11,430 bases of DNA from Anaerolineae bacterium (GTDB lineage Bacteria > Chloroflexota > Anaerolineae > B4-G1 > SLSP01), in NCBI GenBank assembly GCA_016934645.1, contig JAFGSL010000370.1, positions 1 to 11,430 on the forward strand. The letters run 5' to 3'. Of this stretch, positions 1 through 5,985 are shown piece by piece. Under the pieces are notes generated by a model that was given only the letters and a program-made list of their open reading frames with translations, was not told the DNA's origin and did no database searches. Made by a program: the position numbers and the translations under genes. The first letter of the stretch is position 1, and each line of letters starts with the position of its first letter.

Positions 1-1158
1 CTGGCACAAGAGGCGACGGCGCTGCTGGCCTATCTGGACGGCGGCGGACGGCTGCTGCTCTCGTCGCAGGATTTCCTCTATTACCACAGCGATAGCGCAC
101 TGGCCCAGCGTTTCGGCGTGTTCCATTGGGATGAGTATATCGCTCCAACCCACGCCTTCGGCGTCCCCGATCATCTCGCCGGTGGGATGTGGGGACCGGT
201 TGAACTAGACTTCCCCTTCAGAAATTGGGCCGACGCTATCGAACCCACGCCCGATGCTGCACCCGTCATCCGCGGGCAATTGGGACAGCCGCTCGGCGTC
301 GCCGCCACGGAAGCGGTATCCAACTCGCGAACGTTGTTCTACGCCTTCCCGCTGGAAACCCTGCCCTTCGACACACGCGCCACGGTGCTGGCGCAAGATG
401 CCGGCTGGCTTTCCCCCCTAGGAACCAGCCAGTGGACCGTCGCACCAACAGCGCCCCTGCCCGGTGAAACGGTAACGCACACCCTCGTCCTGCAAAACGA
501 CGCTCCGGAGGCGTTGATGGCGACCGTCACGCACACACTGCCCACGTCGGTCACACTCGCAGTCGACACCTTACCAGCCACGTGGGAGTATGCGGCAGTA
601 TCGCGGACGCTCACCTGGAACGGCGAGGTACAACCGCACACACCACTGACCTTTACCTGGGTTGTCACCGTGACAGGCAATCCAAGCGCGGTTGTCCCTC
701 TCTCTCTCACCTTGGGACTGCCCACGTGGGGTTTTGCCTTCGCACGCAATACCGATCTGCACATTGCAAGCGCGGATTTATCGGCGAGTGGATGGCTCTC
801 ACCGGAATGGGCCGCGATACGCGTAAACACACCGGTATCACTGACTTTTATGCTACATAATGTTGGATCGGGCGCTGTGAGGGAGGGGAAAATGCAGGTG
901 TGGCATACACTGGGCACATCGCCACTCGAGGCGTTATTGCCTTCCGCGCGGGGTTGGGAATCAACGGTATGGGAAGGCACACTCGATGTCGGGGAAACGC
1001 TTATGGTCACTATTCCCATGCGCGCGTGGACATGGGAACTACCGGTTCGCGTAGACGCCATTCTTGAAGACAACGCTGGTCAACGCTGGGAACGCCGGCT
1101 CTGGTTAAATGTGGGACCGTGGCAGTGCTACCTGCCGGTGGTTTATAAACAAAGGTAG
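1..1158 (+). CDS. Secreted surface protein, C-terminal part (5' end outside window)
   Basis: The frame is open from base 1, so the gene starts upstream; 385 residues are visible before the TAG stop. A GTG at 118 gives a shorter reading, but the in-frame sequence before it is clearly coding (LLAYLDGGGRLLLSSQD) and resembles the end of a glutamine-amidotransferase-like fold. Beyond that are two beta-rich segments at about residues 145-235 and 260-370. The first, with PGETVTHTLVLQN and LTFTWVVTVTG, resembles DUF11-type adhesion/stalk domains. The second looks like a related CARDB-like module. The protein ends WQCYLPVVYKQR. From memory, a short C-terminal YLPxV + basic tail is common on exported Chloroflexota proteins and may be a sorting signal. 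An extracellular location is inferred. Such C-termini occur on S8-type proteases and other large exoproteins, but no catalytic part is visible, so no enzyme function is assigned. Confidence 0.85.
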   Translation: MAQEATALLAYLDGGGRLLLSSQDFLYYHSDSALAQRFGVFHWDEYIAPTHAFGVPDHLAGGMWGPVELDFPFRNWADAIEPTPDAAPVIRGQLGQPLGVAATEAVSNSRTLFYAFPLETLPFDTRATVLAQDAGWLSPLGTSQWTVAPTAPLPGETVTHTLVLQNDAPEALMATVTHTLPTSVTLAVDTLPATWEYAAVSRTLTWNGEVQPHTPLTFTWVVTVTGNPSAVVPLSLTLGLPTWGFAFARNTDLHIASADLSASGWLSPEWAAIRVNTPVSLTFMLHNVGSGAVREGKMQVWHTLGTSPLEALLPSARGWESTVWEGTLDVGETLMVTIPMRAWTWELPVRVDAILEDNAGQRWERRLWLNVGPWQCYLPVVYKQR

Positions 1159-1182
1159 GGCAAGCTGACACCTTGCCCTACC
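1154..1182 (-). terminator. Hairpin terminator of lexA, overlapping the upstream gene's stop
   Basis: A perfect 11-bp stem, GGTAGGGCAAG (1154-1164) with CTTGCCCTACC (1172-1182), encloses a 7-nt loop. On the minus strand it lies 14 nt after the lexA stop and is followed by TTTGTTTAT, so it fits lexA termination. On the plus strand no T-run follows. The TAG stop of the plus-strand gene (1156-1158) sits within the left arm. Confidence 0.7.
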
Positions 1183-1196
1183 CTAACAAAACGAAG

Positions 1197-1871
1197 TCAA
1201 TTCGTCAATTGGCGAATCACCATCACCACTTTGCCCTGGACTTGCACATCATTCGCCGGGACAAAGATCGGTTTCATGGTCGGATTAGCCGGCTGCAACC
1301 GAACGTGGTTGCCTTCATAGTAAACCTTTTTCAGCGTCGTCTCGGCGTTGTTATTCAGCCAAACGGCAGCCATTTCGCCGTTCTCAACTCGCTCCTGGTG
1401 GCGCAGGATGACGGTGTCGCCATCGTGGATGAGTGCATCGATCATTGAATTGCCCTGGACTTGCAGCGCAAAAAGACCGGTAACATCACGCCCAAAGAGT
1501 GCACGGTTGATCTCGACCGTCTCAGTCCCGGCGAGAGCCTCCACCGGAATGGGCGCGCTGGCGACAATATAGCCCAAGAAAGGGATCGACAGTGTCTCGG
1601 CGCTGCCGGCCAGAAAATCATCAGATTTGGTTTTCGGCGGATATGCCTCAGCGACCAGACGAATACCGCGTGAGATTGACGATTCACGGGCAATCAAGCC
1701 ACGCTCTTCTAGCCCTCTGAGGTAGTAGGACACTAGGGATGTTGAAGGGATATCCAACGCTTCACCAATTTCACGCACGGTCGGCGGATAACCATTGGCG
1801 TTGATATAGTCATTCAGAAAAGCGTACATCTTGGCTTGCCGTTCGGGTAATTTTGTCTTCTTCCTTTTCAT
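1197..1871 (-). CDS. lexA: LexA SOS repressor (S24 autoprotease)
   Basis: This is the transcriptional repressor of DNA-damage genes, which inactivates itself by RecA*-stimulated autocleavage. Numbered from the ATG at 1871, the 224-aa protein has an N-terminal winged helix (about 5-75; NGYPPTVREIGEALDIPSTS) and a C-terminal S24 protease domain. The catalytic serine is S142 (QGNSMID) and the catalytic lysine K181 (ETTLKKVYYEG). The cleavage region reads FLGYIVASAP, so the scissile bond is predicted at A104-S105 where most LexA proteins have Ala-Gly. Two adjacent ATGs (1874 and 1871) follow GGAGGT at 1877-1882; the second has the better spacing (5 nt), so it is chosen, although 1874 is possible. 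The gene is monocistronic, with a consensus promoter upstream and a hairpin terminator downstream. Length and both domains match bacterial LexA. A phage CI-type repressor is less likely because the LexA-type winged helix is clear and no phage genes surround it. Confidence 0.95.
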   Translation of the reverse strand: MKRKKTKLPERQAKMYAFLNDYINANGYPPTVREIGEALDIPSTSLVSYYLRGLEERGLIARESSISRGIRLVAEAYPPKTKSDDFLAGSAETLSIPFLGYIVASAPIPVEALAGTETVEINRALFGRDVTGLFALQVQGNSMIDALIHDGDTVILRHQERVENGEMAAVWLNNNAETTLKKVYYEGNHVRLQPANPTMKPIFVPANDVQVQGKVVMVIRQLTN

Positions 1872-1905
1872 CATCTACCTCCACTCTGATGTAGTATGCT
1901 TCCGA

Positions 1906-1924
1906 TTATCCCAAGTTATCCCAA
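1906..1924 (-). repeat. Two tandem TTGGGATAA copies at the predicted lexA start site
   Basis: TTGGGATAA occurs at 1924-1916 and again at 1914-1906 on the minus strand. The period is 10 bp, about one helical turn, and the first copy covers the predicted transcription start. It could be a direct-repeat operator for LexA or another regulator, or chance. Confidence 0.45.
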
Positions 1925-1928
1925 ACTT

Positions 1929-1957
1929 ATTATAATCGCACATTTGTTCTATGTCAA
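1929..1957 (-). promoter_or_regulatory. lexA promoter, full sigma70 consensus
   Basis: Reading the minus strand, TTGACA (1957-1952) and TATAAT (1934-1929) are separated by exactly 17 nt, so all 12 hexamer bases match the consensus. The predicted transcription start is near 1922, about 50 nt before the lexA ATG. A promoter this strong implies that tight repression is needed. Confidence 0.85.
1936..1951. promoter_or_regulatory. Candidate LexA operator inside the lexA promoter spacer
   Basis: On the minus strand the spacer contains TAGAACAAATGTGCGA, an imperfect dyad (AACA/TGT core with AGAAC-type left arm) lying between the -35 and -10 boxes. lexA genes are usually autoregulated through a dyad at this place. 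Five of eight symmetric pairs match. Assignment as the LexA box is inference. Confidence 0.4.
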
Positions 1958-1986
1958 GTCCCAAATCGAATATACCCCGAAGGGGA

Positions 1987-2015
1987 TTGCATTATCGTTC
2001 ATTTTGTTGTAAAAT
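1987..2015 (+). promoter_or_regulatory. Promoter of the FGYP-repeat protein gene
   Basis: TTGCAT (1987-1992) and TAAAAT (2010-2015) are 17 nt apart, so the predicted start is near 2022 with an 83-nt leader. It lies back to back with the lexA promoter, with 29 bp between the two -35 boxes. A small CCCC-GAA-GGGG hairpin (1975-1985) lies between them. Confidence 0.6.
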
Positions 2016-2104
2016 AGTATATGGACTCATTGTAGTCGAACAACACGAGCACACATAACCAAGCATTATTGGAACGCATAAATTGGATTTATAGTCGAGA
2101 AAAT

Positions 2105-3094
2105 ATGAAATCAATACGGTTATTCAAGCAATTAGGCATAGTGCTCTTACTCGCCATCATAGTAGGGTTCTTTGCTCCACAGGCCAGTTCCGCACAAAAC
2201 GGAACAGATCCGTTCTTCTTCGAAGAAACCGGCCATTGGGTGAAAGATGAATTTCTTGTCTATTTCCGCAAGTACGGCGAGTTAGAAATCTTCGGCTACC
2301 CTCTTACCGAACAATTTGTGGATCAGGGCCTCTTGGTACAATACTTCCAGAAAGCACGTATGGAATGGCATCCGGAAAATCCAGTCCCATACAAGGTTCA
2401 ATTGGGGCTGCTCGGTGACGAGCTAAAATACCGGCAACCTTCAGTGTCCGAACCAACGCCGCGCTCACGGCGCAAGGTCTTTTTCCCTGCGACGGGACAT
2501 ACCGTATCCTATGCTTTCCTCGATTTCTTCAATGAAAATGGAGGGATAGACATCTTCGGCTATCCTATCACGGAAATGTACTTTGAGGAAGGCCAAATTG
2601 TCCAGTACTTCCAACGTCTTAAACTACAATGGCAACCCAACGATCCCGCGAATGCGGTGGTCATCGACAATTTGGGGGAAATTTACATTGGCATCTATGG
2701 TGACCGTATGCCATCAGAGGCATTGCGTTCGCTAAATTCGATCTTTGTAACACCAGAGACCGCTGTTCCCCAGATTAGCGGACTGCGTGCTATGGTATCG
2801 CTGCGCTACTCAGTTATGACTGCAAAGCGCAATCAAACAGTGACAGTTTTAGTAACCGACACTAACGGTGATTATGTAGAGAACGCACGGGTTGAGATTA
2901 GCTTCATCGAGATGAACACGAACAAGGTTCTTCCCAATAGCACTCAAACGCTTTTGACAGACAAACGAGGCTTTGCGAATGCCTCTTTGCCCGTTAACGA
3001 AGGGCGTTCCGGCACAAATATTATCGTGCGCGTCATTGTGACATATGGGGAATTGAGCACAACAGCCCAAAATGTTTTCCTGTTATGGTGGTAA
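2105..3094 (+). CDS. Secreted protein with two FGYP/VQYF repeats and Ig-like C-terminus
   Basis: The chosen start is the ATG at 2105, which opens a classical signal peptide (basic MKSIRLFK, hydrophobic core at 10-23, likely cleavage after ASSA at residue 30). An upstream in-frame TTG at 2069 would add 12 residues ahead of the signal and lacks a ribosome binding site. The mature protein of the 329-residue product has two homologous repeats. Each starts F-F-x-x-TGH (42-44, 130-132), then IFGYPxTE (62-69, 150-157), then VQYFQ (78-82, 166-170) and W-x-P. They span about 38-105 and 126-195. This repeat type recurs in exported Chloroflexota proteins and is reminiscent of LGFP-type cell-wall repeats; ligand binding to the envelope is only inferred. 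Residues 225-329 look like a bacterial Ig-like or Big-1-type beta domain (VTVLVTDTNGDYVENARVEI). There are no catalytic motifs. The role is unknown, perhaps surface binding. Confidence 0.88.
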   Translation: MKSIRLFKQLGIVLLLAIIVGFFAPQASSAQNGTDPFFFEETGHWVKDEFLVYFRKYGELEIFGYPLTEQFVDQGLLVQYFQKARMEWHPENPVPYKVQLGLLGDELKYRQPSVSEPTPRSRRKVFFPATGHTVSYAFLDFFNENGGIDIFGYPITEMYFEEGQIVQYFQRLKLQWQPNDPANAVVIDNLGEIYIGIYGDRMPSEALRSLNSIFVTPETAVPQISGLRAMVSLRYSVMTAKRNQTVTVLVTDTNGDYVENARVEISFIEMNTNKVLPNSTQTLLTDKRGFANASLPVNEGRSGTNIIVRVIVTYGELSTTAQNVFLLWW

Positions 3095-3102
3095 GGTATA
3101 TG

Positions 3103-3145
3103 AATAACAACAGCGCGGCGATATGCCGCGCTGTTGTTATTTTTG
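3103..3145 (+). terminator. Strong rho-independent terminator
   Basis: A perfect 17-bp stem (3103-3119 with 3125-3141, GC-rich at the loop end, GCGCGGC/GCCGCGC) with a 5-nt loop GATAT runs into TTATTTTTGGG. It starts 8 nt after the stop of the repeat-protein gene. The T-run is much poorer on the minus strand, so it mainly serves the plus strand, though the stem could also stop minus-strand transcripts from the 55-aa gene. Confidence 0.9.
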
Positions 3146-3152
3146 GGTGATG

Positions 3153-3208
3153 GCGCCAGATTGGCGGCGCCAGATTGGCGGCGCCAGACTGGCGGTGCCA
3201 AACCGGCA
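3153..3208. repeat. Four tandem 14-bp palindromic units
   Basis: The unit GCGCCAGATTGGCG occurs at 3153-3166 and 3167-3180 (identical). Diverged copies follow at 3181-3194 (one change, T to C) and 3195-3208 (several changes). Each of the first three units contains CGCCA/TGGCG arms around a 3-nt centre and so forms a small hairpin on either strand. The array is noncoding, lying between the terminator at 3103-3145 and the 3' end of the 55-aa gene. Confidence 0.85.
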
Positions 3209-3225
3209 CTGTCAGACGGAAATTC

Positions 3226-3393
3226 CTACTCCTCAGCACCTTCCGCCACTGGGGTCAATCCTAAGCGGGTTTTAAGCCGTGCGAACCAGGACGTCTTGCG
3301 AATCGAAGGCGTTCCGCTGGAGCGCATATTCCGCAAGCGATCCACTGTCCGGCGTAGCTTCTGCATCTTCACCAAATTCTCTTTGTCTGCCAT
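3226..3393 (-). CDS. Small basic protein, 55 aa, unknown function
   Basis: This short gene is read from the ATG at 3393 to TAG at 3226-3228. It starts MADKENLVKMQKLRRTVDRL and ends VAEGAEE. The support is contextual. GGGAGGA lies 8-9 nt before the ATG (minus strand GGGAGGACAATTTTTTATG), and a TTGCTT-16-TAGAAT promoter lies further up. The reading frame fills the gap between the response-regulator gene and the repeat array in the same direction. The protein is rich in Lys/Arg (13 against 6 acidic residues), with a likely amphipathic helix over residues 4-24 and a basic segment around RKTSWFARLKTRLGL (32-46). There is no signal peptide, membrane segment or cysteine. I do not recognise a family. 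A nucleic-acid- or membrane-surface-binding role would fit the charge but is speculation. Confidence 0.65.
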   Translation of the reverse strand: MADKENLVKMQKLRRTVDRLRNMRSSGTPSIRKTSWFARLKTRLGLTPVAEGAEE

Positions 3394-3437
3394 AAAAAAT
3401 TGTCCTCCCGATTCCTCAGGGAATCAACGACAATCAA

Positions 3438-3465
3438 ATTCTAACACCAACCTGCGCTAAAGCAA
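3438..3465 (-). promoter_or_regulatory. Candidate promoter of the 55-aa gene
   Basis: On the minus strand TTGCTT (3465-3460) and TAGAAT (3443-3438) are 16 nt apart, giving a start near 3431 and a leader of about 38 nt before the ATG at 3393. A TTCC-CTGA-GGAA mini-hairpin lies just ahead of the ribosome binding site. The rest of the 131-nt gap 3394-3524 shows no obvious terminator for the response-regulator gene, so read-through is also possible. Confidence 0.5.
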
Positions 3466-3524
3466 ATCACCCGCCCATTGATGGAAATTGAACACGGCAC
3501 ATTTCTTGAGAGCCAACCATGCCC

Positions 3525-4355
3525 CTAGTCTTCTGCCGTCTGAAGCGCTTGCTCCGGCGAAGAGACGAAGAGATAACCCACACCACGCACGTTCAAAATA
3601 TAGCGCGGATTCTCAGGATCGGGTTCCAATTTGCGGCGTAAACGACGGATGTGAACCCGCACGATTGAGCGCGCCCCCCAGGCATCAGTATCGTATCCCT
3701 GTGCACAGCGCACCAACTCTTGCGGTGTACATACTTCGCCTACCCGACCGACCAGGCATTCCAGAAGACGGAACTCTGTTGGCGTCAGTTCGACGGGTTG
3801 CCCGCGATACGTGACCATGTGTTTACCCTTATCGATCTGGATATCGCCGACGACAGTGGTGCCGTCATCCTCCTTTTCCAGTGCGGATAGGGCCTCAACA
3901 CCCATGAGGCCATCCGTCGTCGCCACCAGAGCTTGCAACGTATTCTGAAGTTGGCTGATCAGCAAACGACGGTGGCGCCCGGCCTTCAATTCCGAGAGCG
4001 CACGCCGCACAGCTACCAACACCTCTTCCACGGGACTGGGCTTGAGCAAGAAGTCGTAAGCGCCTTTGCGCAATGCCTGCACCGCTGTCTCCAACGTACC
4101 ATAGCCGGTAATGAGGATAACGATGGTCTCCGAAGAGATTCTGCGAATGCCGTCCAGGACCTGCAAACCGTCCATACCTGGTAAGCGCAGGTCGAGAATC
4201 GCCAGGTCAAACATCGGTTCCTGGCGCACGATGGCGAGCGCTTGCTCACCGGAAGCTGCCAACGTGACATGGTATCCTTCGAGACGCAGAACTTCACCGA
4301 GGGTAATACGCTCGGCTGCTTCGTCATCCACAACCAAGATACGAATTTCCTCCAT
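3525..4355 (-). CDS. Response regulator, NtrC-like receiver with OmpR/PhoB winged helix
   Basis: This is the DNA-binding output partner of the kinase encoded immediately upstream. The receiver domain (about 4-122, numbered with the TTG at 4358 as residue 1) has acidic pocket residues D11-D12, phospho-acceptor D56 (AILDLRLPGMDG), T84 and K106. Its TGYGTLETAVQALRKGAYDFLLKP stretch is typical of NtrC/FixJ-type receivers. A linker of about 45 residues with helical character follows. The OmpR/PhoB winged helix spans about 170-266 (LTPTEFRLLECL, VHIRRLRRKLEPDP, RGVGYLF). The start is taken as the ATG at 4355 (276 aa), with GAGGAGG 4 nt upstream; the adjacent TTG at 4358 is too close to that site. 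The A of the ATG is the last base of the kinase stop (TGATG), so translational coupling is likely. Target genes are not visible. Confidence 0.93.
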   Translation of the reverse strand: MEEIRILVVDDEAAERITLGEVLRLEGYHVTLAASGEQALAIVRQEPMFDLAILDLRLPGMDGLQVLDGIRRISSETIVILITGYGTLETAVQALRKGAYDFLLKPSPVEEVLVAVRRALSELKAGRHRRLLISQLQNTLQALVATTDGLMGVEALSALEKEDDGTTVVGDIQIDKGKHMVTYRGQPVELTPTEFRLLECLVGRVGEVCTPQELVRCAQGYDTDAWGARSIVRVHIRRLRRKLEPDPENPRYILNVRGVGYLFVSSPEQALQTAED

Positions 4356-5977
4356 CAAGCCTCCTCGTAGTGCTGCGGCAAACGCACGATAAAAGTCGTC
4401 CCACCCCCAGGTGGGCTTTCCACTTCGATCATGCCACCGTGCCGCTCAACGATGCCATAACTGATTGCCAATCCCAATCCGGTACCGGTCGGTTTTGATG
4501 TGTGGAAGGGTTCAAACATATGCTCGCGCATCTCCGCTGCAACGCCCACGCCACTATCACGGAACGCAACCACGATCTGCCGGCGCTCGGCGTGATAGGC
4601 CGTACCAACCCACAATGTTCCACCGTCAGGCATAGCCTCCAACGCATTGATAATGATGTTAAGAAATACCTGCGTCAACTGGTTGGGCGCGCCGCGCGTT
4701 GGCGGCAAATTCGAAGACAGCCGCGATACAACCTCGATCCGCGCTTGTTGCAAGCGCTTACCGGCAATCGCCAGCGCATCTTCCACCGGACGATTCACAT
4801 CCAGGGATTGCATCGCCGATGAGGGACGATAGAAATCCAACATACGGCGCACGATCTGCACCAGACGGGTTACCTCTTGCTGCGCCATTTCGAGGAACTG
4901 TCGTCGTTTTTCCTCCTCCAACCCTTGATGCAGAGCCAGATGCAGACTATTTTGAATCGCCTGAAGCGGATTGTTAATTTCGTGCGCCAACGACGCTGCC
5001 AGACGCCCTACCGCAGCCATCTTTTCAGCCTGGATCAGTTGATTCTGGGAACGCTCAACTTCTTCGGCGAAAGACTCCAAATCCTGAAACAACCGGGCGT
5101 TCTGAACGGCCACCGAGACGGTGGCCGCGAGGTGCTCTACCAACGGAATCGATTCCTCATCCAGCTCCGCTGTCTGCTTCAGCACGACCAGTGCACCGAT
5201 ACGCTCACTGCCTTTGATCAACGACACACACAAAATATCCAGGGAGGCGCTATTCAACGCCTCATTCCAAAAACCTTCGCTGACTTCCCGGAATAACAGG
5301 GAGCGGTCATCGGTCACCACACCGTGCAAAACAGCATCATCAGCGGGAACCACCCGCCCCTCCAGCCAAACATCAGATTGCGCGCGCGCTGTCCGCACCA
5401 CCCACGCCTGGGACTCTTCGTCATTGAGCACCAGGGCCAGCGCATCTGTTTCAATCAAGCGCCCTAACCCTTCCAACGCCGAAGCCAACACCTCATCCAA
5501 ATCCAGGCTTGAGGACACCATACGATTGATATCGTCAAGCGCCGCCAACTCTTGATTACGTCGCCGGAGCATTTGCTCTGTCCGGCGGATGCGCAGCACC
5601 ACACCCACGCGCGCCATCAACTCCTGGGGATCAAAGGGTTTGATGACATAATCGTCGGCCCCCATCTGGAGACCACGTGTCTTCGATGGAATGGAGTCCA
5701 AACCAGTGATAAGGATCACTGGGGTCTGTCCCAACTGTGGATCGGCCTTCATCCGCTCCAGGATGTGAAACCCATCTTCACCGGGCATCATCACGTCGAG
5801 CAGCACAACATCAACCGGGGTCCCCTTTTCCAGTTCCTGCTGCAGCAACGCCAGTGCCCCCTCCCCCTCGACGGCCACTAGCGCCTCGCAGGGAATCATA
5901 TCCAACACCTCTTTAACCAGTTGGATCATTTTGGGGTCATCATCGACCACCAGGATGCGCGCCTGCGAATCGATCAT
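4355..5977 (-). CDS. Soluble hybrid histidine kinase: receiver-GAF-HisKA-HATPase
   Basis: This 540-aa sensor kinase probably phosphorylates the response regulator encoded next. The N-terminal receiver (about 6-125) has D12-D14, phospho-acceptor D61 (VVLLDVMMPGEDG) and K113 (YVIKPFDP). A coiled segment (130-155) leads into a GAF-like domain (about 150-295) and a second coil with QLIQAEKMAAVG. The dimerisation/phosphotransfer domain has H332 in SLAHEINNPLQAI. The ATPase domain has an N-box (N440/N444, LNIIINALEAM), G1 box D474-SGVG and G2 GTGLGL (498-503). There are no transmembrane segments, so it senses a cytoplasmic signal or takes input through its own receiver, which could receive phosphate from another kinase. 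The ATG at 5977 has AGAGGT 4 nt upstream. It starts 8 nt after the preceding gene and ends inside the next gene's start, so it is in the middle of an operon. The domain order is well supported; the stimulus is unknown. Confidence 0.95.
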   Translation of the reverse strand: MIDSQARILVVDDDPKMIQLVKEVLDMIPCEALVAVEGEGALALLQQELEKGTPVDVVLLDVMMPGEDGFHILERMKADPQLGQTPVILITGLDSIPSKTRGLQMGADDYVIKPFDPQELMARVGVVLRIRRTEQMLRRRNQELAALDDINRMVSSSLDLDEVLASALEGLGRLIETDALALVLNDEESQAWVVRTARAQSDVWLEGRVVPADDAVLHGVVTDDRSLLFREVSEGFWNEALNSASLDILCVSLIKGSERIGALVVLKQTAELDEESIPLVEHLAATVSVAVQNARLFQDLESFAEEVERSQNQLIQAEKMAAVGRLAASLAHEINNPLQAIQNSLHLALHQGLEEEKRRQFLEMAQQEVTRLVQIVRRMLDFYRPSSAMQSLDVNRPVEDALAIAGKRLQQARIEVVSRLSSNLPPTRGAPNQLTQVFLNIIINALEAMPDGGTLWVGTAYHAERRQIVVAFRDSGVGVAAEMREHMFEPFHTSKPTGTGLGLAISYGIVERHGGMIEVESPPGGGTTFIVRLPQHYEEA

Positions 5978-5985
5978 AGTACCTC

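Noticed and set aside
339..1073. 244-codon minus-strand frame opposite the secreted protein
   Set aside because: The opposite strand gives a coherent beta-domain protein and this one does not. There is no ribosome binding site or promoter.
1197..1871. Phage CI-type repressor marking a prophage
   Set aside because: The N-terminal domain is the LexA-type winged helix and no phage genes lie nearby.
1975..1985. CCCC-GAA-GGGG as a terminator or operator
   Set aside because: The stem is only 4 bp with no T-run, so it is noted only as part of the divergent region.
2069..2104. TTG start at 2069 for the FGYP-repeat protein
   Set aside because: It would place 12 residues before a normal signal peptide and has no ribosome binding site. 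The ATG at 2105 is preferred.
3153..3208. CRISPR array
   Set aside because: The units are only 14 bp, contiguous, and have no spacers; no cas genes are present.
3134..3460. 108-codon plus-strand frame
   Set aside because: It starts inside the terminator stem, runs through the tandem repeat, and is antisense to the better supported 55-aa gene.
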